In this document: in pieces, positions 8,555 through 16,386 of the stretch
Numbering within the stretch: the first letter of the stretch is position 1
Layout: every line of letters starts with the position of its first letter
Assembly: GCA_900542115.1 (NCBI GenBank)
Contig: UQMC01000021.1
Location: 1-21,148, forward strand
Direction of reading: 5' to 3'
From: an uncultured Oscillibacter sp.
GTDB lineage: Bacteria > Bacillota > Clostridia > Oscillospirales > Oscillospiraceae
DNA: 21,148 nucleotides
Program-made: the position numbers and the translations under genes
Notes under the pieces: generated by a model
Told to the model about the DNA's origin: nothing
Database searches by the model: none
The model's input: the letters and a program-made list of their open reading frames with translations, nothing else

Positions 8555-9208
8555 TTAGGAATCCTGTGTGCTCTGCCCGCCCGCCGAACGGTCCAGATAG
8601 GAATAGAGGGTATATTTGGATATTCCGAAATATTTGGCCACCTTCTCCCCGGAGCGGGTCACTAAAAAGGCCCCCTGCTCGCTGAGGAAGCGGATGGCGC
8701 GAATCTTGTCTTCCTTATTCATTAGTGCTGCCGGCTTTCCCACCAGCGCAACGGACTGTCCGATGAGCTCGTCCAGCACATCGTTGATGTTGATGATCTT
8801 CTCCGGCTCCGCCGACTGCGGCTCGTCCACGGAAATAAAGTCCCGCAGGGCCTCCCCCGCCAGCAGCATGGCGGAAATATCGAAGTTGATGGCCAGAATG
8901 GCCGTTACCCTTCCCCTGGCATTTTTGATGTAGATCGTGGAGGATTTCAAAATCTTCCCCTCCGGCGTCCGGGTCAGGTAGCAGAGATGGTCCCGGGCCT
9001 CCCACTCCTGATGCTCCATGCGCTCCAGCACAACGGCGGAGGCACCGTCCCCCACCTTTCTCCCGGAAACGTGCCCGTTCTCAATGGCAACGATGGTGTG
9101 GTCCGCGTGCCGGGTCAGGTCATGGACCACCACCTCACAATGACTGCCGAACTGCGCCGCAATGCCCTTTGCGATCTGGCATAAAAGTTCCAGCCTTCCG
9201 CTCTCCAT
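8555..9208 (-). CDS. YheO/DauR-type PAS-HTH transcriptional regulator
   Basis: A 217-residue protein with the two parts of the YheO-like family. The N-terminal PAS-type ligand domain (about residues 5-112) shows CEVVVHDL, IVAIENGHVSGRKVGD and GKILKSSTIYIKN. The C-terminal helix-turn-helix (about 180-207) reads GEKVAKYFGISKYTLYSYL. Relatives such as DauR control amino-acid catabolic genes by sensing a small molecule. The ATG at 9208 is chosen because a promoter with its -10 box at 9230-9235 lies just upstream, which rules out the longer frame to 9247; a GGGAAAGGG site precedes the ATG. Its divergent placement next to ygeY makes it the likely local regulator of the ygeY-ygeW-arcC set. The ligand is not known and I infer it to be a pathway intermediate. 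Confidence 0.88.
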   Translation of the reverse strand: MESGRLELLCQIAKGIAAQFGSHCEVVVHDLTRHADHTIVAIENGHVSGRKVGDGASAVVLERMEHQEWEARDHLCYLTRTPEGKILKSSTIYIKNARGRVTAILAINFDISAMLLAGEALRDFISVDEPQSAEPEKIININDVLDELIGQSVALVGKPAALMNKEDKIRAIRFLSEQGAFLVTRSGEKVAKYFGISKYTLYSYLDRSAGGQSTQDS

Positions 9209-9229
9209 GCACACCACCCTTTCCCGTTC

Positions 9230-9257
9230 ATCATACCATACTCCCACGGCAATGCAA
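9230..9257 (-). promoter_or_regulatory. Promoter of the YheO-type regulator
   Basis: On the minus strand, TTGCAT (9252-9257) and TATGAT (9230-9235) are 16 bases apart. The leader would be only about 15 bases long. It lies back to back with the ygeY promoter. Confidence 0.65.
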
Positions 9258-9265
9258 ACATTTTT

Positions 9266-9280
9266 CTAAAAATTTTTTAG
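9266..9280. promoter_or_regulatory. Candidate operator between divergent promoters
   Basis: CTAAAAA (9266-9272) and TTTTTAG (9274-9280) form a 15-base dyad around a single base. It lies between the regulator -35 box and the ygeY -35 box, where a shared operator would be expected. The AT-rich composition means chance is possible. Confidence 0.35.
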
Positions 9281-9297
9281 GTCTGTAAAAATTTTGT

Positions 9298-9325
9298 TTG
9301 ACACCTGTTAAAAGCGTGTTATGAT
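9298..9325 (+). promoter_or_regulatory. Strong sigma-A-type promoter of ygeY
   Basis: A consensus TTGACA (9298-9303) and TATGAT (9320-9325, five of six bases) are 16 bases apart. Transcription would start near 9332, about 50 bases before the ygeY ATG. Confidence 0.8.
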
Positions 9326-9381
9326 GAAGGTAACTACAGGCGCGATCCAGAAAATAACCATATTTGACGGAGGGCAACAAC

Positions 9382-10791
9382 ATGGATTTTGAAGCGATCA
9401 AGGCGGCGGCCCGCGGCTATCAGGCGGATATGACCCGCTTTCTGCGGGAAATGATCTCCCACCCCAGCGAAAGCTGCGAGGAGCGCGAGGTTGTTCACTG
9501 CATCAAGGCGGAGATGGAGCATCTCGGCTATGGCGAGGTGGAGGTAGACGGTCTCGGCAATGTCATCGGCTGGATGGGCGATGGAGAAAAGATCATCGCC
9601 ATCGACTCTCATATCGACACCGTCGGCATCGGCAACCTCTCCAATTGGGAGGCCGACCCCTACGAGGGCTACGAAACTGAGGACATCATCTACGGCCGGG
9701 GCGGCTCCGATCAGGAGGGCGGCATGGCCGCTGCCGTATACGGCGTCAAGATCATGAAGGATTTGAATCTCATTCCCTCCGGCTATCGAATCATGGTAGT
9801 GGGCTCCGTTCAGGAGGAGGACTGCGACGGTATGTGCTGGCAGTACATCGTCAACAAGGACTTTGGCGGCCCTGAGGACGCCCGCAGCAAAATCGAGTTC
9901 GTGATCTCCACCGAGCCTACGGACGGCGGCATTTACCGGGGTCACCGGGGCCGCATGGAGATTCGCGTAGATGTAAAGGGAATCTCCTGTCATGGCTCTG
10001 CCCCGGAGCGGGGCGACAACGCCATCTATAAAATGGCGGATATTTTGCAGGACATCCGTTCCCTGAATGAAAACGGCGATGGTCCCTCCAACGAGATTCG
10101 GGGCCTCGTGAAAATGCTGAACCCCGCCTTCAACCCGGAATACGCCGAGGACGCGCAGTTCTTGGGCCGGGGCACCTGCACGGTCTCCCAGATTTTCTAC
10201 ACCTCCCCCTCTCGCTGCGCCGTGGCGGATAGCTGCTCCATTTCCGTTGACCGCCGCATGACCGCCGGTGAAACATGGGACTCCTGTCTCAAGGAAATTG
10301 AGGCGCTCCCCGCCGTGCAAAAATATAAGGACGATGTGAAGGTCAGTATGTATATGTATGACCGTCCCTCCTGGACCGGCGCTGTCTATGAGACGGAGTG
10401 CTTCTTCCCCACTTGGATCAATAAGGAAAGCGCCGCCCATGTTCAGGCATTGGCGGACGCCCATAAGGCGCTTTGGGGCGAGCAGCGCATCGGCCACGCC
10501 GATGCCGATCCCAAATATGATGCCATGCACCTGCGGCAGCGGCCCCTTATCGACAAGTGGACGTTCTCCACAAACTGCGTATCCATTCAGGGCCGCTATG
10601 GCATCCCCTGTGTTGGCTTCGGCCCCGGCGCCGAGTCGCAGGCCCACGCCCCCAACGAGATCACATGGAAGCAGGACCTTGTGACCTGCGCCGCGCTGTA
10701 CGCCGCCGTTCCCGGCCTCTATAAGCCGGAAAACCGGACAAATGACGCAACTGAGTTCCGCCAGAGCCTGACCGACAACGAAATCCAATAA
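9382..10791 (+). CDS. ygeY: YgeY family M20 metallohydrolase
   Basis: A 469-residue M20-family dinuclear metal hydrolase close to YgeY, the subfamily linked by context to selenium-dependent purine catabolism. Visible ligands: His77 and Asp79 in IDSHIDTVG, bridging Asp110 in [10 protein letters not shown], catalytic and metal Glu145/Glu146 in [24 protein letters not shown], and the late His in ESQAHAPNE. The protein is cytoplasmic. Published work on anaerobic uric-acid-degrading gene clusters places YgeY in removing a carbamoyl or ureido group from 2,3-diureidopropionate or a related compound; that assignment is not proved by this sequence. The ATG at 9382 has GGAGGG seven bases upstream and is preferred over a TTG at 9364. 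It is the first gene of the operon, 23 bases before ygeW. Confidence 0.93.
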   Translation: MDFEAIKAAARGYQADMTRFLREMISHPSESCEEREVVHCIKAEMEHLGYGEVEVDGLGNVIGWMGDGEKIIAIDSHIDTVGIGNLSNWEADPYEGYETEDIIYGRGGSDQEGGMAAAVYGVKIMKDLNLIPSGYRIMVVGSVQEEDCDGMCWQYIVNKDFGGPEDARSKIEFVISTEPTDGGIYRGHRGRMEIRVDVKGISCHGSAPERGDNAIYKMADILQDIRSLNENGDGPSNEIRGLVKMLNPAFNPEYAEDAQFLGRGTCTVSQIFYTSPSRCAVADSCSISVDRRMTAGETWDSCLKEIEALPAVQKYKDDVKVSMYMYDRPSWTGAVYETECFFPTWINKESAAHVQALADAHKALWGEQRIGHADADPKYDAMHLRQRPLIDKWTFSTNCVSIQGRYGIPCVGFGPGAESQAHAPNEITWKQDLVTCAALYAAVPGLYKPENRTNDATEFRQSLTDNEIQ

Positions 10792-10814
10792 AAACACATA
10801 TAGGAGAGAGAATC

Positions 10815-12008
10815 ATGTCTAAGACAACCGAACTGGCCCGCCATTTAGAGCGCCTGCACATCAACAATATGTATAAGTCCGATTTTTACTGGACTTGGGA
10901 TAAAACCGATGAGGAATTGGAGGCCATTTTCACGGTGGCCGATGCCCTGCGGGACCTGCGGGAACGGAACAGATCTACCCGCATCTTCGATTCCGGCCTT
11001 GGAATCTCTATTTTCCGGGATAATTCCACCCGCACCCGTTTCTCCTTTGCCTCTGCCTGCAACCTGCTGGGCCTTCAGACGCAGGACCTTGATGAGAAAA
11101 AGAGCCAGATCGCCCACGGCGAGACTGTCCGGGAAACGGCGAACATGGTGTCCTTCATGGCCGATGTCATCGGTATCCGGGACGATATGTACATCGGCGA
11201 GGGCCACAGATACCAGAAGACCTTCATGGATGCGCTGAATGAGGGCTACCGGGACGGTATTCTGGAGCAGCGTCCCACGTTGGTGAATCTTCAGTGCGAT
11301 GTGGACCATCCGACGCAGTGCATGGCCGATATGCTGCACATCATCCACCAGTTCGGCGGCATAGAAAATCTGAAGGGCAAGAAGATTGCTATGACATGGG
11401 CCTATTCCCCCTCCTACGGCAAGCCCCTGTCCGTCCCGCAGGGTGTCATCGGCCTGATGACCCGCTTCGGTATGGATGTGGTGCTGGCTCACCCCGAGGG
11501 CTACGAGGTCATGCCCGAGGTGGAGGAGATCGCCCGGAAGAACGCGGCGGCCACCGGCGGCAGCTACAAACGGGTCGCCACGATGGAGGAGGCGTTTGAC
11601 AATGCCGACATCGTGTATCCCAAGAGCTGGGCGCCCTTCGCCGCCATGCAGGAGCGCACCAAGCTCTATGCCGCCGGCGATCAGGCGGGCATTGACGCGC
11701 TGGAGCAGCGCCTGCTATCGCAGAACGCACAGCACAAGGACTGGACCTGCTCCGAGGACATGATGAAGCGGACAAAGGAGGGCAAAGCGCTGTATCTCCA
11801 CTGCCTGCCCGCCGATATCACCGGTGTCTCCTGCAAGGAGGGCGAGGTGGACGCCTCCGTATTTGACCGCTATCTGGTGCCGCTTTATAAAGAGGCCAGC
11901 TTCAAGCCCTATATCATCGCCGCCATGATCATGATGAGTCAGGTAAAGGACCCCGTTTCCGCTCTGCGGGCGCTGGACGCCGCCGACAGCAGCCGCAAGC
12001 ACTTTTAA
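10815..12008 (+). CDS. ygeW: YgeW knotted carbamoyltransferase
   Basis: A 397-residue member of the aspartate/ornithine carbamoyltransferase superfamily, and a good match to the YgeW subfamily. Carbamoyl phosphate contacts are conserved: STRT at residues 71-74 (DNSTRTRFSF), the HPTQ motif at 165-168 and HCLP at 329-332. The subfamily differs from OTC and ATC by its topological knot and its unknown amino substrate. In the ureido pathway it is expected to run in reverse, releasing carbamoyl phosphate and 2,3-diaminopropionate or a similar product. AGGAGAG precedes the ATG. It follows ygeY closely and is followed by a hairpin and then carbamate kinase, which would use the carbamoyl phosphate. 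Confidence 0.94.
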   Translation: MSKTTELARHLERLHINNMYKSDFYWTWDKTDEELEAIFTVADALRDLRERNRSTRIFDSGLGISIFRDNSTRTRFSFASACNLLGLQTQDLDEKKSQIAHGETVRETANMVSFMADVIGIRDDMYIGEGHRYQKTFMDALNEGYRDGILEQRPTLVNLQCDVDHPTQCMADMLHIIHQFGGIENLKGKKIAMTWAYSPSYGKPLSVPQGVIGLMTRFGMDVVLAHPEGYEVMPEVEEIARKNAAATGGSYKRVATMEEAFDNADIVYPKSWAPFAAMQERTKLYAAGDQAGIDALEQRLLSQNAQHKDWTCSEDMMKRTKEGKALYLHCLPADITGVSCKEGEVDASVFDRYLVPLYKEASFKPYIIAAMIMMSQVKDPVSALRALDAADSSRKHF

Positions 12009-12034
12009 AAAGGCGAGCGTACATAAAATACAGC

Positions 12035-12061
12035 CATAGCGGGAATCCTATTCCCGCTATG
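12035..12061 (+). terminator. Hairpin between ygeW and arcC (terminator or processing site)
   Basis: A perfect 12-bp stem, CATAGCGGGAAT with its complement at 12050-12061, closes a 3-base loop. It is followed by AGCTTTTCTT, a broken T-run. It may be a partial terminator that lowers arcC expression or protects the ygeW message end. Confidence 0.6.
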
Positions 12062-12069
12062 AGCTTTTC

Positions 12070-12097
12070 TTGGGAAAGCCATCGTCATGATTATGAT
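12070..12097 (+). promoter_or_regulatory. Possible separate promoter of arcC
   Basis: TTGGGA (12070-12075) and TATGAT (12092-12097) are 16 bases apart, directly after the hairpin. The spacing and -10 box are the same as at the ygeY promoter. The predicted start near 12104 leaves a very short leader holding the GAGG site. Confidence 0.45.
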
Positions 12098-12116
12098 TAG
12101 AAACGAGGATGCAGCT

Positions 12117-13055
12117 ATGGGTAAACGTATCGTCATTGCTCTGGGCGGCAATGCGCTGGGTAAAAATCTGCCGGAGCAGATGCAGGCTGTCAAGGAGACC
12201 TCCAAAGCCATCGCGAACCTGATCGAAGCCGGGCATCAGGTTGTTATCGCCCACGGAAACGGTCCTCAGGTGGGCATGATTCAAAACGCCTTTGCCGCTT
12301 ACCGCAAGCAGGAGCCCAGCGCTGACGTCATGCCGCTTTCCATGTGCGTTGCCATGAGTCAGGGCTATATCGGCTACGATCTGCAGAACGCTCTGAAGGA
12401 GGAGCTTTTGAACCGTGGACTTCAGCAGGGCGTGGCCACCGTTTTAACGCAGGTGGTGGTGGATGAAAACGATCCCGCCTTCCGGCATCCCACAAAGCCC
12501 ATCGGCGCCTTCATGGCAAAGGCGGAAGCGGAGAAAATGGCCCGGGAAAAGGGCTGGAGCGTGGTGGAGGACGCCGGACGCGGCTGGCGGCAGGTTGTTG
12601 CCTCCCCCAAACCCATGGCGGTGGTGGAGCTGACAACCATCAAGACGCTTGCCGAGGCCGGCAGCGTTGTCATCGCCTGCGGAGGCGGCGGTATTCCGGT
12701 CATTGCTACAAACCGCCACCACCTCAAGGGCGCCGCCGCTGTCATTGACAAGGACTTCGCCTCGGAGCTGCTGGCAGAGCACCTCAATGCCGATATGCTC
12801 ATCATCCTTACAGCCGTTGAAAAGGTGGCAGTCAACTTCAACAAGCCTGACCAGAAATGGCTGGATACCATGACGCCCGATGAGGCCCGCGCCTATATGG
12901 CCGAGGGGCAGTTTGCCCCCGGCTCCATGCTGCCAAAGGTGGAGGCCGCCGTGAAATTCGCGGAATCCAAGCCCGGCCGCACCGCTCTTATCACACTGCT
13001 GGAAAAGGCCCGGGATGGTATCGACGGTAAAACCGGCACCAGAATCTCCCTGTAG
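12117..13055 (+). CDS. arcC: Carbamate kinase
   Basis: A 312-residue amino acid kinase family enzyme that makes ATP from carbamoyl phosphate and ADP, releasing CO2 and ammonia. Motifs: IALGGNALGKN near the N-terminus, VIAHGNGPQVG, GRGWRQVVASPKP, VIACGGGGIPV, the GAAAVIDKDFASELLA region with LTAVEKVAVNF, and GSMLPKVEAA near the C-terminus. The length is typical. The ATG at 12117 is chosen for the GAGG site upstream; in-frame ATGs at 12087 and 12093 sit inside the possible promoter. It ends in TAG, followed at once by a bidirectional terminator. No arginine deiminase or ornithine carbamoyltransferase is nearby, so its carbamoyl phosphate most likely comes from YgeW. It corresponds to the YqeA position in the E. 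coli cluster. Confidence 0.96.
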   Translation: MGKRIVIALGGNALGKNLPEQMQAVKETSKAIANLIEAGHQVVIAHGNGPQVGMIQNAFAAYRKQEPSADVMPLSMCVAMSQGYIGYDLQNALKEELLNRGLQQGVATVLTQVVVDENDPAFRHPTKPIGAFMAKAEAEKMAREKGWSVVEDAGRGWRQVVASPKPMAVVELTTIKTLAEAGSVVIACGGGGIPVIATNRHHLKGAAAVIDKDFASELLAEHLNADMLIILTAVEKVAVNFNKPDQKWLDTMTPDEARAYMAEGQFAPGSMLPKVEAAVKFAESKPGRTALITLLEKARDGIDGKTGTRISL

Positions 13056-13061
13056 TCACGC

Positions 13062-13108
13062 AAAAAAAAACAGGCGAACACACTTAAAGAGTGTTCGCCT
13101 GTTTTTTT
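13062..13108. terminator. Bidirectional terminator between arcC and folD
   Basis: An 11-bp stem (13071-13081 with 13091-13101) has a 9-base loop. It is flanked by nine A on one side and seven T on the other, so either strand gives a hairpin followed by a U-run. It lies 7 bases after the arcC stop and just before the folD stop, ending both convergent transcripts. Confidence 0.93.
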
Positions 13109-13110
13109 AT

Positions 13111-13950
13111 TTACTTCGTATGCAGCCGTGCGGCTGTGACAATATTGCTCATCAGCATAGCCCGAGTCATGGGTCCCACGCCTCCCGGCACCGGGGTGAT
13201 GTAGGACGCAATAGGCTCTACACCTGCAAAATCCACATCGCCGCAGAGCTTGCCCGCGTCATTGCGGTTCATGGCCACATCAATGACCACCGCTCCGGCC
13301 TTCACCATATCGGCGGTGACAAAGTTCACACGCCCCACAGCAGAAACCAGAATGTCCGCCTGTCGGGTCAGCTCCGCCAAATCCGGCGTTTTAGAGTGGC
13401 ACAGCGTCACTGTCCCCTCCGCCTGCGTCAGCAACGCCGCCATGGGTTTGCCGACAATATTGCTGCGCCCCAGCACCACGCACCGCTTCCCCGCAGGGGA
13501 AATGCCGTATTCCCGCAGCATTTCCATGACGCCTGCCGGTGTGCAGGGCAGAAATACCGGACTGCCGGCCTGCAGCCGCCCCACATTATAGGGGTGGAAG
13601 CAGTCCACATCCTTCTCCGGCGCGATGGCCTCAATGACCGCCGCTTCTTCCAGCGGCTCCGGCAAAGGGAGCTGCACCAAAATCCCGTCTGCCTCCGGGG
13701 CGCGGTTCAGATGGTCAATGAGCGTCAGCAGCTCTGCTTGTGTTGTCTGCGCCGGAAGCCGGTAGGGAAAGCTGCGGATGCCGCACTCCGCGCAGTCCGC
13801 CTCTTTGCCCCGCACATACACCTGCGAGGCAGGGTCCTCCCCTACCAATACCACTGCCAGCCCCGGACGGCGGGGCAGCTCTGCCGCCGCTGCCGCAGCA
13901 CGGGCCTTGACCTTGACCGCCAGTGCCTTTCCGTCAATCCGCACTGCCAT
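13111..13950 (-). CDS. folD: Bifunctional methylene-THF dehydrogenase/methenyl-THF cyclohydrolase
   Basis: A 279-residue FolD. It interconverts 5,10-methylene-THF, methenyl-THF and 10-formyl-THF in cytoplasmic one-carbon metabolism. Conserved marks are YVRGKEADC with the cyclohydrolase Tyr and Lys, [22 protein letters not shown], the NADP-binding GRSNIVGKP and the C-terminal [15 protein letters not shown]. The ATG at 13950 follows GAGGAAG; an in-frame ATG at 13962 is possible, but the frame upstream of it is only the lgt coding strand read in another phase. The start overlaps the last 17 bases of lgt, so the two genes are translationally coupled. It is the last gene of the operon and ends at the shared terminator. 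Confidence 0.96.
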   Translation of the reverse strand: MAVRIDGKALAVKVKARAAAAAAELPRRPGLAVVLVGEDPASQVYVRGKEADCAECGIRSFPYRLPAQTTQAELLTLIDHLNRAPEADGILVQLPLPEPLEEAAVIEAIAPEKDVDCFHPYNVGRLQAGSPVFLPCTPAGVMEMLREYGISPAGKRCVVLGRSNIVGKPMAALLTQAEGTVTLCHSKTPDLAELTRQADILVSAVGRVNFVTADMVKAGAVVIDVAMNRNDAGKLCGDVDFAGVEPIASYITPVPGGVGPMTRAMLMSNIVTAARLHTK

Positions 13951-15025
13951 GGTCTTCCTCATCGGCGGTCTCCGTTTCCGCGGACTCCCGATTTTCGGTC
14001 TCGGTCTCGACGGCTTCCGCCGTCTCCGCCTCCGTTTCCACGGCGTCCGTTTCTTCACCGGCAGTGGGCTCCTCACTCAAAAGCGTTTCCGCTAAAACCG
14101 CGTCCTCCGATGCCGCTGCGGCAGCCCGGGCCTTCTCGGCGGCCACTCGGTTCACCCATAGGCCCTCCGGCGACCGCTTTTTGATGGCGATGTTATATAC
14201 CAGCATAAAGGCCGCCACCGCCGCCATAACGATGCTCAGCGCCTGAGAAACGCGGATGCGCTGGCCAAACAGCTCCCAGTTAAAGAGGTACAGGCTGTCC
14301 GTCCGCAAGCCTTCGATCCAGCTCCGGCCAAGGCCATACCACAGGAAGTAGAACCATGTGTTCTCCCCATCAAAGCGGCGGCCCTTGGACACGATGAACA
14401 CGATCAGCAGCAGGCCGATCAAATTCCAAAGGCTCTCATAGAGGAACGTGGGGTGCACCTCAATGCTGGTATAGCTGGTGACCCACAGCTTCATCCGCCA
14501 AGGCAGGGTTGTTTCCGTGCCGAAGGCCTCCCGGTTGATGAAATTGGCCCAGCGGCCGATGATCTGCCCCAGCATCAAACCCATCACCGCCAGATCCGTC
14601 ATGGCAAAGAAGGGGATTTTATGCCGCTTCGTGTAGATCAGCGCCACAAGGACGCCGACGATCACCGTACCGTAAATGGCGAGGCCGCCATCCCAAATAC
14701 GCAGCATGGCGCCCCAGTCCAGCGAACCGTCCGCTTTGCGGTAGAGGTCCAGATAAAAGAGCACATAATAAATGCGGGAGCCGATGATGCAGCAGGGCAC
14801 GGCCCAGAGCACCATGTCCATGACGTTGTCCTCCGTCAGTCCGTAGTGCTTGGCCTGCTTCATGCAGAGATACAGCCCCGCCAACATGGCAAATGCCAGA
14901 ATGATCCCGTACCAGTAGATCCCGTGGCCGATATGGATGGCCACCGGGTCAATGTTCAATTCCCAATCCCCGAACAGGCCGGGGAAGCTGATGGGCATGT
15001 TTTTCATTGCGGTCAATGCATTCAC
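13934..15025 (-). CDS. lgt: Prolipoprotein diacylglyceryl transferase, acidic C-terminal tail
   Basis: A 363-residue integral membrane enzyme that transfers diacylglycerol from phosphatidylglycerol to the lipobox cysteine of preprolipoproteins. The Lgt signature [13 protein letters not shown] is at 158-170, with [11 protein letters not shown] at 109-119 and HPTFLYES at 191-198. About seven hydrophobic segments end near residue 281. Residues 293-363 form an unusual tail, first alanine-rich and then almost entirely Glu, Thr and Ala, ending DEEDHGSAD; the catalytic core has the normal length without it. The start is taken as the GTG at 15025, eight bases after AAGGAAG; ATGs at 15007 and 14998 are alternatives. 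It overlaps folD by 17 bases. One client in this window would be the lipoprotein at 1570. Confidence 0.94.
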   Translation of the reverse strand: MNALTAMKNMPISFPGLFGDWELNIDPVAIHIGHGIYWYGIILAFAMLAGLYLCMKQAKHYGLTEDNVMDMVLWAVPCCIIGSRIYYVLFYLDLYRKADGSLDWGAMLRIWDGGLAIYGTVIVGVLVALIYTKRHKIPFFAMTDLAVMGLMLGQIIGRWANFINREAFGTETTLPWRMKLWVTSYTSIEVHPTFLYESLWNLIGLLLIVFIVSKGRRFDGENTWFYFLWYGLGRSWIEGLRTDSLYLFNWELFGQRIRVSQALSIVMAAVAAFMLVYNIAIKKRSPEGLWVNRVAAEKARAAAAASEDAVLAETLLSEEPTAGEETDAVETEAETAEAVETETENRESAETETADEEDHGSAD

Positions 15026-15062
15026 AACAGGTTCTTCCTTTCGCCAACGGAGCCGCCGCCCC

Positions 15063-15092
15063 ATTGTATATGTTTTCGTGCAAGAGAGCCAA
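15063..15092 (-). promoter_or_regulatory. Possible internal promoter of lgt-folD
   Basis: On the minus strand, TTGGCT (15087-15092) and TACAAT (15063-15068) are 18 bases apart in the 92-base gap after yfmH. It could give lgt and folD expression separate from the yfmF promoter. Confidence 0.35.
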
Positions 15093-15117
15093 CGGGCCTT
15101 TTCCTCCGTTCCCCCGC

Positions 15118-16386
15118 TTACTGCTTGGGAACAATGCGGCTGAGGACCATGTGCTCCGCCGTGACGTTCGTTTTCAGGAACGCGGCAATGTCCTCCGCCG
15201 TAATGGAGTCAAACACCTCCGGGAAGCGGAGCGGATCATAGCCGTGGAAATAGCCCTCCGTCAAGGTCACAGCGATGTTCTCAAAGGAGTTCAGGCCCCG
15301 GAGATTTGCGCCGAAGGACGCCTTGCGGATACGCTGGAAGTACGCCTCGTCCATACCCTCCGCCGCAAGACGCTCCGCCTCCTGCAAAATGGCGTCTGTC
15401 ACCGCGTTTGCGTCCCTGCTGTCTCCTCCGGCGTAGAGATACGCCACACCGGGCAGCATCTCATAGGCGCCGCCGAAGCTGGGATTGATGAGTCCCTGCT
15501 CATAGAGCCGCTGGTACAGCGGGCTGGAATCCCCCAGCAGAATATCGCAGGCCAGATCGCCCAGGATATTTGCCCGCATATAGTCGCTACCCTCCGCCGC
15601 CGGCGCGCACTTGAAGCCCGCAAGGAACTGCGGCGCGGAGACCTCCATCTCCATGACAGTTTCCTTTTCCGCCACGGTCTCCGGCTCCTCGCCGTAATCC
15701 CGCTCAATGACCGGGCCGCTGAGCTTTGGCAGCACCCGGTTGGCAAGGTCAGCCACATGAATCGGGTCCACATCGCCCACCACTGTCAAAATCATGTTGG
15801 CCGGGGTGTAAAACGCCTTGTGGCAGTTATAGAGCGTGTCGGCGGTGATGTGGGAAATGCTCTCCACCGTTCCGGCAATGCTGGTGCGGGCCGCGTGGTT
15901 ATGGTACAGCGCCCGTAGCATCCGGGTGTAGATCTGCCAGTCGGGGTTGTCCTCAATCATACGAATCTCCTGCCCGATGATGCCCTGCTCCTTGGCAACA
16001 CTCTCCGCCGTAAAATAGGGAATGGACACAAAAGACAGCAAAATCCGCAGATTTTCCTCAAAATGCTCGGTGGAATCAAAATAGTAGGCCGTCATGGCAT
16101 TGGCGGTAAAGGCATTGGGTTCCGCGCCGTTTTTAGCAAGCTCCTGCAGGGCGTTGCCCTCCCGGGTGTCAAACATCTTGTGCTCCAGATAGTGCGCGAT
16201 GCCTGCCGGAGTATCCAGCCATTTTCCATCCAGCCGGAAGCGGGTATCCATGCCGCCGTAACGGGTGGAGAAAAAGGCGTACTTCTTGCTGTAGCCGGGC
16301 TTTGGGACCACGCAGACCTCCAAGCCGTTTGCAAGGCGCTGGCGGCAGACCGCCTCGCCGATCCGCTCATAAAACGTTTCCTTCAT
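15118..16386 (-). CDS. yfmH: M16 zinc peptidase-like YfmH (EF-P modification-associated)
   Basis: A 422-residue M16 peptidase-like protein. It keeps the inverted zinc motif HYLEH (His65, Glu68, His69) and a downstream acidic ligand region EQGIIGQEI, so it could be catalytic. The two M16 halves are both present, with TPANMILTVVGDVD closing the first and the Tyr/Arg-containing SPLYQRLYEQGLINPSF in the second. In Bacillus subtilis, YfmH acts with YfmF and has been linked to the 5-aminopentanol modification of elongation factor P. Pairing of an active and an inactive M16 subunit is the family rule and is what is seen here. The start overlaps the end of yfmF by four bases (ATGA), implying coupled translation in equal amounts. 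Confidence 0.92.
   Translation of the reverse strand: MKETFYERIGEAVCRQRLANGLEVCVVPKPGYSKKYAFFSTRYGGMDTRFRLDGKWLDTPAGIAHYLEHKMFDTREGNALQELAKNGAEPNAFTANAMTAYYFDSTEHFEENLRILLSFVSIPYFTAESVAKEQGIIGQEIRMIEDNPDWQIYTRMLRALYHNHAARTSIAGTVESISHITADTLYNCHKAFYTPANMILTVVGDVDPIHVADLANRVLPKLSGPVIERDYGEEPETVAEKETVMEMEVSAPQFLAGFKCAPAAEGSDYMRANILGDLACDILLGDSSPLYQRLYEQGLINPSFGGAYEMLPGVAYLYAGGDSRDANAVTDAILQEAERLAAEGMDEAYFQRIRKASFGANLRGLNSFENIAVTLTEGYFHGYDPLRFPEVFDSITAEDIAAFLKTNVTAEHMVLSRIVPKQ

Noticed and set aside
9334..10797. Long open frame antisense to ygeY
   Set aside because: It is the complement of a GC-rich, strongly recognised M20 gene, has no ribosome-binding site and gives a protein without family features.
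13015..14184. Long plus-strand open frame opposite folD
   Set aside because: It crosses the bidirectional terminator and lies opposite folD, whose catalytic motifs are all present on the other strand.
15036..15099. Repeated GCCAACGG between yfmH and lgt as a regulatory repeat
   Set aside because: Two 8-base direct copies can occur by chance in GC-rich DNA and they do not flank the promoter boxes in a regular way.
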